Assembly: GCA_016865895.1 (NCBI GenBank)
Contig: VGNY01000009.1
Location: 1 to 38,139, forward strand
DNA: 38,139 nt
Source: Chloroflexota bacterium
Lineage (GTDB): Bacteria > Chloroflexota > Dehalococcoidia > GIF9 > UBA5629
Direction: 5' to 3'
The position numbers and the translations under genes were made by a program. The notes under the pieces were generated by a model. It worked only from the letters and a program-made list of their open reading frames with translations, searched no databases and was not told the origin of the DNA. This document shows positions 1 to 7,642 of this stretch, in pieces. Numbering within the stretch: the stretch's first letter is position 1; every line of letters begins with the position of its first letter.

Positions 1-2
1 TT

Positions 3-113
3 CGCTGCTACGACCCTTGCCTATCCTGCTCAACGCACGCTTTAGGCCAAATGCCCTTTAACATTCAGGTCATCTCATCTAATGGCAAGCTCGTAAAAGA
101 GGTAACAAGATAA
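3..113 (+). CDS. [NiFe]-hydrogenase large subunit, C-terminal end (partial)
   Basis: The gene enters from outside the window; only the last 36 codons, in frame 3, are present, ending at TAA 111-113. The peptide opens with [12 protein letters not shown], which contains the DPCxxCxxH signature supplying the last two cysteine ligands of the NiFe site in hydrogenase large subunits. It continues [13 protein letters not shown] and ends KEVTR. In this family a dedicated endopeptidase normally removes the tail after the His once nickel is inserted, so the roughly 24 residues after STH are probably the cleaved extension. The DPCLSCxTH form followed by A(L/V)GxMP fits group 3 (cytoplasmic, NAD- or F420-linked) or related enzymes, but the group cannot be fixed from this piece. 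A terminator follows at 160-178. Confidence 0.85.
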   Translation, partial: RCYDPCLSCSTHALGQMPFNIQVISSNGKLVKEVTR

Positions 114-159
114 TACCCTATATTTAACCCGCACACTGCCAAAAACAAAAACACCGTAG

Positions 160-190
160 GCCCCCTTAAAAAGGGGGCTATCTTCTTTCG
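160..190 (+). terminator. Intrinsic terminator after the hydrogenase gene
   Basis: GCCCCCTT (160-167), an AAA loop and AAGGGGGC (171-178) form a perfect 8-bp stem. A pyrimidine-rich tail (tatcttctttc) follows, although it is not a pure T run. It lies 47 bp after the hydrogenase stop and before the mrp start, so it probably separates the two transcription units. Confidence 0.7.
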
Positions 191-371
191 CTGCGGGCAA
201 AAATCAACAGACTTTGAATCTGACAGCTAAAACTAGTAAACTTTAGGAGCTGCCAATATCAAGAGTGTAGGGATGGGTCTAAAGAGCCTGTCCCTACATC
301 CTCTTAAAATTCTAACTAACTTAATAGCATCCATAACCACTGGAGTGGAAGAAATCAAGGAGCAAAATTTT

Positions 372-1382
372 ATGATAACTGAGAGGCAGGTAAAAGAAAG
401 TCTGGAAGAAATACTGACCCCAGGCGCTATGCGCAGCCCGGTTAAATTAAATCTAGTCCGCGAAATCGTTATTTCTGACCAGAAAGTTGACATCGCGCTC
501 GCCTCCGCAGCTCTGAACCCAGGCACTCAAGACTGGCTAAAATCAAAAGTCAGTGAAACTATCGGGCAGTTGCCGGGTGTAAATCAAACAAACGTAAACT
601 TCATAGAGACCGCACCTAAGGAAATTAACGATATAAGCCATGTAATCGCTGTGATGAGCGGCAAAGGTGGTGTAGGCAAATCTTCTCTTATGGCAGCTCT
701 AATTAGCGTCGCTCTCGCCCGCCAAGAAAAAGAGGTCGGTATCCTCGATGCCGACATCACTGGCCCCAGCATCCCCAAGATGTTCGGGCTGAGCAATGTT
801 CGTCCCAGTAGCAGTGATACCGGCATCATGCCAGTTCTGTCTAAAATAGGCATCAGCATCATGTCTATTAATCTTCTCCTCGAGCATGAAGACGAGGCGA
901 TTATCTGGCGCGGACCACTTATTAGCAAAGTTATTCAGCAATTCTGGGAAGATGTGCTCTGGGGCAAGCTTGATTATCTTATAGTTGATCTTCCCCCGGG
1001 CACTGCCGATGCTCCACTGACTGTGATGCAAACTCTACCCCTTTCTGGGATAATCATAGTGTTCAGCCCCCAGGAGCTGGCAGCAATGGTGGTGAAAAAA
1101 GCCGTTAGAATGGCAAAACAAATGGGTGTCCCTATCGTAGGGATTATAGAGAACATGAGTTATTTCACTGTGCCTGATACAGGGAAAAGAATAGAACTAT
1201 TCGGCAAGAGCCGAGGCCAGGAAATGGCAGAGGTAGCCAAAGCTCCTCTCTTAGCACAGATACCTATTGACCCTGAACTAGCCCGACTTTGCGACGAAGG
1301 CAAGATTGAGCGCTATCATTCTGATATATTTGAGGCGCTTATCCAGAACCTCACCCAAGTATTGCCCTCTAAGACAAAGTAG
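372..1382 (+). CDS. Mrp/ApbC/NBP35-family Fe-S cluster carrier ATPase with N-terminal DUF59 (MIP18-like) domain
   Basis: A 336-residue protein. Residues 1-85 resemble the DUF59/MIP18 domain that precedes the ATPase in bacterial Mrp proteins. Residues 97-105 are the deviant Walker A, GKGGVGKSS. DADITGPS follows, and DLPPGTADAPLT lies near residue 205. The family binds and transfers Fe-S clusters in the cytoplasm. ATG 372 is chosen over an in-frame codon at 273 because AAGGAG (357-362) sits 9 nt upstream and the DUF59 domain begins right there. An odd feature is that the CxxC normally found after ENMSYF, which bridges the cluster in ApbC/NBP35, is replaced by Val267 and Thr270. It may therefore use other ligands or act as a non-carrier ATPase. 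The NifU-like gene starts 25 bp downstream, and the two are probably cotranscribed. Confidence 0.9.
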   Translation: MITERQVKESLEEILTPGAMRSPVKLNLVREIVISDQKVDIALASAALNPGTQDWLKSKVSETIGQLPGVNQTNVNFIETAPKEINDISHVIAVMSGKGGVGKSSLMAALISVALARQEKEVGILDADITGPSIPKMFGLSNVRPSSSDTGIMPVLSKIGISIMSINLLLEHEDEAIIWRGPLISKVIQQFWEDVLWGKLDYLIVDLPPGTADAPLTVMQTLPLSGIIIVFSPQELAAMVVKKAVRMAKQMGVPIVGIIENMSYFTVPDTGKRIELFGKSRGQEMAEVAKAPLLAQIPIDPELARLCDEGKIERYHSDIFEALIQNLTQVLPSKTK

Positions 1383-1407
1383 ATTTAATACATTGTGGAG
1401 AGTAGAC

Positions 1408-1857
1408 ATGGCTGATGAATTCGACGAGCTGGAAAAAGAAATAATGGCGGAGATGAAGAAAGTATACTCTGAAACGGTTGTAGACCATGCTATGAATCCC
1501 CGGAATATGGGTAACATCCCCAACCCTGATGGTTTTGGTTCATCAACCAGCTCTTGTGGAGAAACTATGGAAATATGGCTTAAGGTGAAAGACAGCAAGC
1601 TGGCAGATACTGCCTTCTGGACAAATGGCTGTAGCCCCACCGTCGCCTGCGGCAGCATAGCCACAGAAATCATCAAGGGCAAGGATGTTGCTCAAGCGTT
1701 AGCTATAAATCAAAATGATATCGTAAAAGCTTTGGACGGATTGTCCGAGGGTAATCATCACTGCGCCTTGTTAGCAGCAAATGCAGTCAGGGCAGCAATT
1801 CAAGACTATATAGCGATAAGAAAGGAACCCTGGAAAAAAGCCTATAGGAAACGCTGA
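1408..1857 (+). CDS. NifU/IscU-like Fe-S cluster assembly scaffold
   Basis: 149 residues, the size of a single IscU/NifU N-terminal scaffold domain on which [2Fe-2S] or [4Fe-4S] clusters are built before transfer. The three conserved ligand cysteines are visible: Cys50 in SSCGE, Cys75 in NGCSPTVACG (with an extra Cys81) and Cys119 in HHCALLA. DHAMNPRNMG near the N terminus matches the family opening. The Asp after the first Cys (CGD in IscU) is Glu here, CGE. That Asp helps cluster release in the classical protein, so exchange kinetics may differ. ATG 1408 is preferred over an in-frame start at 1306 that would lie inside mrp; GGAG at 1397-1400 is correctly spaced. The adjacent Mrp-like ATPase is a natural partner for cluster delivery. 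Confidence 0.88.
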   Translation: MADEFDELEKEIMAEMKKVYSETVVDHAMNPRNMGNIPNPDGFGSSTSSCGETMEIWLKVKDSKLADTAFWTNGCSPTVACGSIATEIIKGKDVAQALAINQNDIVKALDGLSEGNHHCALLAANAVRAAIQDYIAIRKEPWKKAYRKR

Positions 1858-1899
1858 AGTCAAAAGTTTCTGTTTTCGATTCTATATCAGTTGGATTGA

Positions 1900-2403
1900 A
1901 TGCCTCCCATAGTTTCAATAGTAGGTAAATCGGAATCGGGCAAGACCACGCTTATAGAAGCGCTGGTGCCCGAGTTGAAGTTAAGGGGTTATCAAGTAGC
2001 TACAGTCAAGCACGTCCTCAGTGAGCTGGCTTTCGACAAACCAGGCAAGGATAGCTGGCGTCACATTCAAGCCGGTAGCCAGGCTACAGCCATCATCTCC
2101 CCAAACCAGATTGTGGTGCTCAAACCCATCCGCCAAGAACCTGGCCTTAATGACGTAGTCCACTTCCTAGGTAATGATTACGACATTATCATTGCTGAAG
2201 GGTTTAAGCAGAGCAGTGCACCGAAAATAGAGGTTCATCGTAAAGAAGCTGGGGCACCCCTCATCGGAATCACAAACCTCATAGCTATAGCCACTGATGA
2301 ACCCCTTGAAACCAAGGTTAGGCAATTCTCTCTGCGCGATATTAAAGGTCTGGCTGACCTTCTGGAAAATCGCTTCATCAAGCCAAAAAGGAAGAATATA
2401 TGA
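1900..2403 (+). CDS. mobB: Molybdopterin-guanine dinucleotide biosynthesis protein B (MobB)
   Basis: 167 residues with a P-loop right at the N terminus, GKSESGKTT (9-17), then ATVKH. That is the typical start of MobB, a small GTP-binding protein assisting MobA in attaching GMP to molybdopterin. Also visible are GSQAT, the IIAEGFKQS motif and PKIEVHR, all characteristic of the family. The length matches stand-alone MobB. The stop overlaps the next ATG by 4 bp (ATGA), so translation is probably coupled. The location between Fe-S assembly genes and a multi-cluster ferredoxin suggests a molybdo- or tungsto-enzyme elsewhere in the genome. No MobA is in this window. Confidence 0.9.
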   Translation: MPPIVSIVGKSESGKTTLIEALVPELKLRGYQVATVKHVLSELAFDKPGKDSWRHIQAGSQATAIISPNQIVVLKPIRQEPGLNDVVHFLGNDYDIIIAEGFKQSSAPKIEVHRKEAGAPLIGITNLIAIATDEPLETKVRQFSLRDIKGLADLLENRFIKPKRKNI

Positions 2404-2879
2404 ACGCACGCCTTAAAGTCCACCTGAGCAAATTAATTGCCAGCCCAGCAAAAGGCGAATATATTCTAATTCTCGAACTTACTGCCGACAGGATAATTAA
2501 TGTCGGCAGACTCGGGGCAATTTCATTTCCCAAAGGCTTTTATGCCTATGTAGGCTCAGCTTTAGGTGGATTCAAGTCAAGGATAAACCGCCATTTAGTT
2601 GAAGACAAGAAACCAAAATGGCACATTGACTACCTTCTAAATGAAGCCAGAATCTTACAGGTAATCCTTCACGAAACCGAACAAAGGCTTGAATGCCTTT
2701 TATCTCAAGCCCTAGCCAATGAATTGCTTTCTATCGCGGGCTTCGGCTCCAGCGATTGCCAGTGCAGAAGTCACCTATATTTTGCCAGTCATAGGCCTAA
2801 CCTTGAGATGAGCGTCGGAAAGGCAATTGCCCAAATAACCACGCCTGAAAAACAACCAAAAGAGTCGTCACGATTCTGA
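2400..2879 (+). CDS. DUF123-family GIY-YIG-like protein
   Basis: 159 residues. The region KGEYILILEL..., PKGFYAYVGSA (about 45-54), FKSRINRH (58-65) and KPKWHIDYLL (71-80) is the DUF123 pattern, a compact family related to GIY-YIG nucleases and best known in archaea and some anaerobic bacteria. GFYAYVGSA plays the part of the YIG strand, and Arg61 and His65 match conserved catalytic-face positions. The C-terminal GFGSSDCQCRSHLYF is also typical, with Cys and His residues that could bind metal. The family's biological role is not established; nuclease activity is only inferred from the fold. The ATG overlaps the mobB stop, so it sits in the same operon. Confidence 0.8.
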   Translation: MNARLKVHLSKLIASPAKGEYILILELTADRIINVGRLGAISFPKGFYAYVGSALGGFKSRINRHLVEDKKPKWHIDYLLNEARILQVILHETEQRLECLLSQALANELLSIAGFGSSDCQCRSHLYFASHRPNLEMSVGKAIAQITTPEKQPKESSRF

Positions 2880-2923
2880 AGAGGTATGAGAAACTGATTA
2901 CCGTAACTATTGATGGCATCGAA

Positions 2924-3562
2924 GTGAAGGCTAAAGAAGGAACCTGTATCCTCTGGGCAGCTCTGGATAACGGACTCTATATTCCTAACCTATGCGCTGT
3001 CAGAGAGATAAAGCCGCCTTTTGCTTCCTGTCGCCTCTGTTTCGTGGAAATTGAAGGTAGAAATGCCCCGGTCACTGCCTGCACTGAGCCTGTCAACGAT
3101 GGTATGGTAGTAAATCTTAATACTTCAAAAATAAAGAGGCTTAGAAATACCGCTTTTGAACTCCTCCTTAGTCATCACCACCTTGATTGTGCCCACTGTG
3201 ACAAGAACCGAAACTGTGAGTTGCAAAACATTGCGTCTCACCTCGGTCTAAAACTGAAGCCAAAGCGGTTCAAGCGTATACCCCGCGAACTGCCCATAGA
3301 TTCAAGCCACACCCTGTTTACATACGACCCCAATAAATGTGTAATATGTGGCAAATGTGTTTGGGTGTGTCAGAAACAAGGCTCCGGCATACTTGATTTC
3401 GCCTATAGAGGCATCGATACTGTGGTAAGCACCTTTTCTGGCATGCCTCTGTCTGATGCAGGGTGTACTTCCTGCCTTGCCTGTGTTGCTGTTTGCCCGG
3501 TTGGCGCACTGGTAGCAAAACTCGGCGTGGGCCCCATATTCTTGCCTAGGGCAGGCATCTAA
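2924..3562 (+). CDS. HoxU/NuoG-type ferredoxin subunit: [2Fe-2S], His-ligated [4Fe-4S] and two [4Fe-4S] clusters
   Basis: An electron-transfer subunit of the type found in HoxU, the N terminus of NuoG, and NAD-linked hydrogenases or formate dehydrogenases. Numbered from GTG 2924, the [2Fe-2S] ligands are C24, C36, C39 and C53. The HHHLDC..C.....C block (84-98) is the NuoG-type His/Cys 4Fe-4S module. Two ferredoxin-type clusters follow (C139, C142, C145, C149; C181, C184, C187, C191). The GTG at 2924 cuts into the first beta strand: the in-frame codons just upstream read KLITVTIDGIEV, the normal opening of this domain, yet no ATG, GTG or TTG exists between the upstream stop at 2846 and 2924. 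CTG 2894 lies 9 nt after an AGAGG motif, so the true protein is probably about 10 residues longer. At roughly 212-222 residues it is near HoxU size, without a catalytic domain. A partner hydrogenase is suggested by the gene end at 3-113. Confidence 0.85.
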   Translation: MKAKEGTCILWAALDNGLYIPNLCAVREIKPPFASCRLCFVEIEGRNAPVTACTEPVNDGMVVNLNTSKIKRLRNTAFELLLSHHHLDCAHCDKNRNCELQNIASHLGLKLKPKRFKRIPRELPIDSSHTLFTYDPNKCVICGKCVWVCQKQGSGILDFAYRGIDTVVSTFSGMPLSDAGCTSCLACVAVCPVGALVAKLGVGPIFLPRAGI

Positions 3563-3863
3563 ATCCAAGACAGCTCTGATAGGTAAACCAAGCATACCTC
3601 TCGGAGAAGCTAAAGATGTGGTAGCCACAGAGTGTAAAAGCAACAGTCAAATGTTGAAAAATTTACATTCCTATGTTAGGATGTCCCGTTTGAAGGCACA
3701 TGACCAATTCGAATCACCAAGAACTCAATGTATTTATTCCCAAACTGTTCCAACCCCAAAACCACCGCGAAGATACTTTTGATTATGGGTCATAAATTCG
3801 AAATCTGTGCAATTCGCGCCTCCGTACATAAATTAGGCCAGTAAAGGAGACCCTACAATAGGG
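3563..3863 (+). other. Intergenic stretch of 301 bp, no convincing gene
   Basis: No recognisable gene, tRNA or terminator. Frame 3 (the +1 frame relative to the ferredoxin gene) stays open from about 3516 to the TGA at 3780 and contains a peptide with KTALIGKPSIPLGEAKD followed by VVATECKS. This could be an eroded continuation of the ferredoxin subunit or simply chance. An AAAGGAG at 3843-3849 precedes the next gene by an unusually long 14 nt. Confidence 0.4.
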
Positions 3864-6350
3864 ATGCCAAACACGTTCGGTGAAAGTAATCCCGAGAAGA
3901 CTGCTTCTAGCGCTAGTCTAAAGGCTCTTGGAGGGACAAAGGTGCTGGAATGGGCTCAGTTAGCCGCAGGACCTTACTGTGCCAAATTACTAGCTGACCT
4001 TGGAGCAGAGGTCATCAAAGTGGAAGGGCCAGAGATTGGTGACGAGGCAAGACACAGAGGTCCTTTTCTTCATAATATTCCTCATCCCGAGAAAAGCCTG
4101 CTTTTCCTTTATCTCAACACAAATAAGCTGGGGGCAGCTTTAGACATAGAAAACCCCGCAGACCGAGAAAAATTCGTAGAACTAGTCAAATGGGCTGACA
4201 TCATAATAGAGGACAATCCTCCACAGACGCTGGATAGACTCAAATTGACTCACGAACACTTGAGAAGGATTAATCCGAGGTTGATTATGACCTCCATCAC
4301 GCCCTTTGGACAAACAGGGCCTTATCATAACTATAAAGCCTATCCAATCAATACGTATACTGGTGGAGGTTTAGGCTTCCTTAGTCCCCAAGTGGAAGGG
4401 GGTTCAGCTCATCCACCAGTTAAGATGGGTGGATTCTTTAGCGAGTACGCCTGTGGGTTAGTAGGTGCTGTAGGTACACTCGCTGCCCTATACGTACAGC
4501 AAGTGACAGGAGTAGGGCAACAAGTAGACATCTCAAAACAAGAAGCCATTTTAAGCCTGTGCAGGGTGCAAGTAGACCGCTATCCTAACGAGGGAATTAT
4601 CCAAAGCAGATCCGATAGCGGAAGAGGCTTTACCACCATCTTTCCGTGCAAGGACGGATACGCTGTTACTATCACCACTCAGCCACACGAATGGCAAGCA
4701 CTTGCCAAGTTAATAGGAAGTTCAGAGTGGGTGAATGACCAAAGATTCCAAGACAGGGACTTCCTTTTGCAGCACTGGAATGAAATAAACCGACGGGTTT
4801 CTGACTGGATGATAAACCAGTCCAAGGAGGATATTTATCACCAGGGTCAGGCTCTAGGTTGTCCTATCACTCCTATTATGACAGCTAAAGATATAGTAGA
4901 CTCCGAACAAACGATAGCCAGACAGTTTCTATTAGAGATTGACCACCCTGTAGCTGGCAGTTTGAAACACCCTGGTGCACCTTATCACTTCTCCGTCACA
5001 CCGTCTAGAATAGAGCAACCGGCACCACTATTGGGCCAGCACACCGAAGAAATCTTTTCAAAACTATTGAATTCAAATAGGCAAGATGTAAGCGTAGCTC
5101 AGGATACCATGCGACTTTTCAGCACAAGAGACAATAAGAAGCGAACTCCTCTACAAGGGGTACGAGTGGCTGACTTTTCATGGGCGTGGGCAGGAGCACA
5201 CGCCACAGAACTCCTGGCATTTCTGGGTGCCGAGGTCATCAAAATTGAGAGCATAAAACGCATTGACTTTACTAGACTGCTGTCATTCACTACCGGCCAG
5301 AAATTTGAAAATGTAAACGAATCGCGTGTTTTCAATGATATAAACCTTGGCAAACTAAGCATAAGACTCAATCTCAGCCAGCCCCAGGCAGTTGAGCTTG
5401 CTAAGAAGCTCGTTAGTATAAGCGATATAGTGATGCAAAACATGCGCCCCGGAGTCATGGAGAGACTAGGGCTAGGCTATGAGGCACTAAAGATAATAAA
5501 GCCAGATATTATCTATCTGTCGTCTTCAGCTCGCGGCGCCACCGGCCCTGAAAAAACATACTCTGGATACGCACCAAATTTCGCTGCCTGGGGCGGTATA
5601 TCCTATATCACCGGCAACCCAAATGGTAAGCCAGCTTTTATTGCTGGAGAAATTGATCTCTTAAGCGCGATAACATCAACCTTTGCTATACTTACAGCTC
5701 TTAACTATAGGCTCAAAACGGGTAAAGGCCAGTATATAGACCTTTCCTCTGCAGAAGCAATGAACGCACTTATCGGAGAAATCCTTATGGACTACACTGC
5801 CAATGGCAAGATTCAGACACGTAACGGAAACCTAGATGAACTCATGGCTCCTCACAATTTCTACCGATGTAAAGGCGAAGATAAATGGATAAGCATCGCA
5901 GTTGCAACAGATGAGGAGTGGCAAACATTCTGCAAGGTTTTCGGTAGCCCCAGTTTGGCTAAGGAGCAATGCTTCTCTACTGCAAACAACCGCTGGCAAA
6001 ACCAGGAAGAATTAGATAAACTTATTGAGAACTGGACTGTTAATTACAATCATTACGAAGTAATGGAGATGCTCCAGAAAGCCGGGATAGCAGCTATGCC
6101 TTGCTTTAATGCTGAAGAGCTGTTTAACAACCCTCATTTAAAACACCGCCAGTGCTGGACAAAAATCATTCACCCTATATTGGGAGAACAAGTAATGCTT
6201 GCTCCACCTTGGAAGCTGTCGACCACTCCAGCCAACATAAACTCGCCAGCACCTCTACTCGGTCAGCATGAGGATTACGTTTTCAAGGAACTCCTCGGCA
6301 TGACAGATAACGACATCAGTCTATTCGAAGAACAGAAGATCATCTACTGA
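3864..6350 (+). CDS. Tandem-domain CaiB/BaiF (family III) CoA-transferase
   Basis: 828 residues, about twice the usual 400, because two complete family III CoA-transferase domains are fused. Domain 1 (about 25-400) starts with KVLEWAQLAAGPYCAKLLADLG and domain 2 (about 430-815) with GVRVADFSWAWAGAHATELL. Each has the AEVIK(V/I)E strand. Each also has the catalytic aspartate in the G.GQ..D.S..EA motif: Asp222 and Asp626 by position. In this family the Asp forms the acyl-anhydride and CoA-thioester intermediates. Classical enzymes are interlocked homodimers, so the fusion may form a pseudo-dimer with two different active sites. The substrate cannot be read from the sequence; carboxylic acids in anaerobic fatty-acid or aromatic-acid degradation are plausible. 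The small gene at 6368 follows after 17 bp. Confidence 0.9.
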   Translation: MPNTFGESNPEKTASSASLKALGGTKVLEWAQLAAGPYCAKLLADLGAEVIKVEGPEIGDEARHRGPFLHNIPHPEKSLLFLYLNTNKLGAALDIENPADREKFVELVKWADIIIEDNPPQTLDRLKLTHEHLRRINPRLIMTSITPFGQTGPYHNYKAYPINTYTGGGLGFLSPQVEGGSAHPPVKMGGFFSEYACGLVGAVGTLAALYVQQVTGVGQQVDISKQEAILSLCRVQVDRYPNEGIIQSRSDSGRGFTTIFPCKDGYAVTITTQPHEWQALAKLIGSSEWVNDQRFQDRDFLLQHWNEINRRVSDWMINQSKEDIYHQGQALGCPITPIMTAKDIVDSEQTIARQFLLEIDHPVAGSLKHPGAPYHFSVTPSRIEQPAPLLGQHTEEIFSKLLNSNRQDVSVAQDTMRLFSTRDNKKRTPLQGVRVADFSWAWAGAHATELLAFLGAEVIKIESIKRIDFTRLLSFTTGQKFENVNESRVFNDINLGKLSIRLNLSQPQAVELAKKLVSISDIVMQNMRPGVMERLGLGYEALKIIKPDIIYLSSSARGATGPEKTYSGYAPNFAAWGGISYITGNPNGKPAFIAGEIDLLSAITSTFAILTALNYRLKTGKGQYIDLSSAEAMNALIGEILMDYTANGKIQTRNGNLDELMAPHNFYRCKGEDKWISIAVATDEEWQTFCKVFGSPSLAKEQCFSTANNRWQNQEELDKLIENWTVNYNHYEVMEMLQKAGIAAMPCFNAEELFNNPHLKHRQCWTKIIHPILGEQVMLAPPWKLSTTPANINSPAPLLGQHEDYVFKELLGMTDNDISLFEEQKIIY

Positions 6351-6367
6351 AAGCAAAGGATATCAAA

Positions 6368-6643
6368 ATGGCTGAAGACAAGAAATCATTAACAGCAACT
6401 GAGGCCCAGCAAATCGCCAAGAATTTCCTGCTCGGCGAACACTACGAATCAAAAATTGATTTCACCAATTGTCAGCTAATTGACAAAGATAATACCCAGA
6501 TATACCTATTACATGGCAAAATCACGATGCGCTCTCGAAGCCCGATGAGCCGATTTGTTGCCCCCAAATCCGCAAACCAGTACCAATTCAAGATAGAAAT
6601 TGACGCCCAGCAGAGAAATATTGTCGACTACGAGATTGTATAA
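6368..6643 (+). CDS. Small hypothetical protein (91 aa)
   Basis: I do not recognise the family. It has no signal peptide or membrane segment. The N terminus is polar and helical (LTATEAQQIAKNFLLGEHY), followed by alternating strands (IDFTNCQLIDKDNTQIYLLHGKI and YQFKIEIDAQQRNIVDYEIV). The helix-then-sheet order and the repeated I-D-x-x-x-x-I strand are reminiscent of PepSY/cystatin-like small domains, but that is only a shape impression. AAAGGA lies 10 nt before ATG 6368. It directly follows the double CoA-transferase (17 bp), so the two are probably cotranscribed and it could be an accessory to that enzyme. It ends 17 bp from the convergent pcm gene. Confidence 0.7.
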   Translation: MAEDKKSLTATEAQQIAKNFLLGEHYESKIDFTNCQLIDKDNTQIYLLHGKITMRSRSPMSRFVAPKSANQYQFKIEIDAQQRNIVDYEIV

Positions 6644-6660
6644 AACATATTTAATAGACA

Positions 6661-7296
6661 CTACCCTTCCCAGACTCCTTCGCCAATAAGAGGTACAAAG
6701 CGACAACCGCCCAGGCTTTCAATAAAATTCCGCTTTTTCCTTCTGGTAACCCTGAGCAAATCCTGCTCCCACCGTGAACCCACCGGAATGACCAACCTTC
6801 CCCCAAAACTCAGTTGCTCAAGCAATGCATTCGGGATACGAGGAGCACCAGCAGTAACAATTATGGCATCATAGGGCGCTCCCGCTGGCCAGCCCAGAGT
6901 CTTCTCCGCTACATGAATTTCGATATTGGCGTAGCCCAGTTTTTCCAGAACCTGTCTAGCCGACTCTGCCAGTTGAGGAACGCGCTCCACGCTAACTACC
7001 CATTTAGCCAGCTCTGCCAATATTGCCGCTTGATAGCCGCTTCCGGTGCCCAATTCTAACACCCTTTCATCGCCTTTGAGTTCCAAAGCCTGAGTCATCA
7101 AAGCCACGATAAAAGGCTGGGAAATTGTTTGCCCAAAGCCGATGCTCAAGGGCATATCTTCATAAGCTGAATAGTAACTGTCCGGTGGTACAAAAAGTTC
7201 ACGAGGTACACGCGCCATAGTTGACAGCACACGTTTGTCGCTGATTTCCTGGCTCAAACAGTCAATCAGTCTAGCTCGGGCTGCCTCTAAACCCAC
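6661..7296 (-). CDS. pcm: Protein-L-isoaspartate O-methyltransferase
   Basis: 211 residues, the normal length for PCMT, which uses S-adenosylmethionine to methylate isoaspartyl residues in damaged cytosolic proteins. The pre-motif FVPPDSYYSAYEDMPLSIGFGQTISQP (35-61) is diagnostic for the family, including GQTISQP. SAM motif I is VLELGTGSGYQAA (79-91), followed by VVSVERVPQLAE. The post-motif PYDAIIVTAGAPRIPNALLEQL and GGRLVIPVG complete the fold. The start is GTG at 7296, with AAGGTAG shortly upstream; the ATG at 7300 is out of frame. It is the last gene of a minus-strand group with the genes at 7317 and 7643, and it converges on the small gene at 6368. Confidence 0.93.
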   Translation of the reverse strand: MGLEAARARLIDCLSQEISDKRVLSTMARVPRELFVPPDSYYSAYEDMPLSIGFGQTISQPFIVALMTQALELKGDERVLELGTGSGYQAAILAELAKWVVSVERVPQLAESARQVLEKLGYANIEIHVAEKTLGWPAGAPYDAIIVTAGAPRIPNALLEQLSFGGRLVIPVGSRWEQDLLRVTRRKKRNFIESLGGCRFVPLIGEGVWEG

Positions 7297-7316
7297 GCAT
7301 CTACTACCTTGAAGCT

Positions 7317-7571
7317 TTAGCCGAGTATAAAGGCTAATACGATAAGGATTAAGAACAGAGCGCTAGCGATAATTCCAATGCGCCGTAGCTCAGGCAAAAC
7401 ATATTGATACCGAGTGGCTTGTGCTGATGAATAAGCGGGCGCAACCGAGGGCGCTGCTGCCTTAGGTTCAAGTTTTGGTTCAGATGGATAAATGTGTTGA
7501 GCTGGTGCTCTTTTAGCTAACTTACCACCAGCCCGATGCTTAGCCCTAGCTCGTCGCGATTTCTTTCCCAT
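7317..7571 (-). CDS. Small tail-anchored hypothetical protein
   Basis: 84 residues, family unknown. The N-terminal half is very basic (MGKKSRRARAKHRAGGKLAKR), then comes a proline/alanine linker (about 30-50), and residues 64-83 (IGIIASALFLILIVLAFILG) form a single hydrophobic helix ending the protein. The layout is that of a tail-anchored protein with a positively charged cytoplasmic head that could touch nucleic acid or ribosomes, as seen in short Chloroflexota proteins next to recombinase or methyltransferase genes. That role is inference only. It lies between pcm (20 bp away) and the Xer-like gene (71 bp away), all on the minus strand. Confidence 0.7.
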   Translation of the reverse strand: MGKKSRRARAKHRAGGKLAKRAPAQHIYPSEPKLEPKAAAPSVAPAYSSAQATRYQYVLPELRRIGIIASALFLILIVLAFILG

Positions 7572-7642
7572 AATCTTGCTTCGAAAAATCCGGTGTTATT
7601 ATTTTAACCAATCTCGTGGACTATAAATCCTTGTCTCCACAA

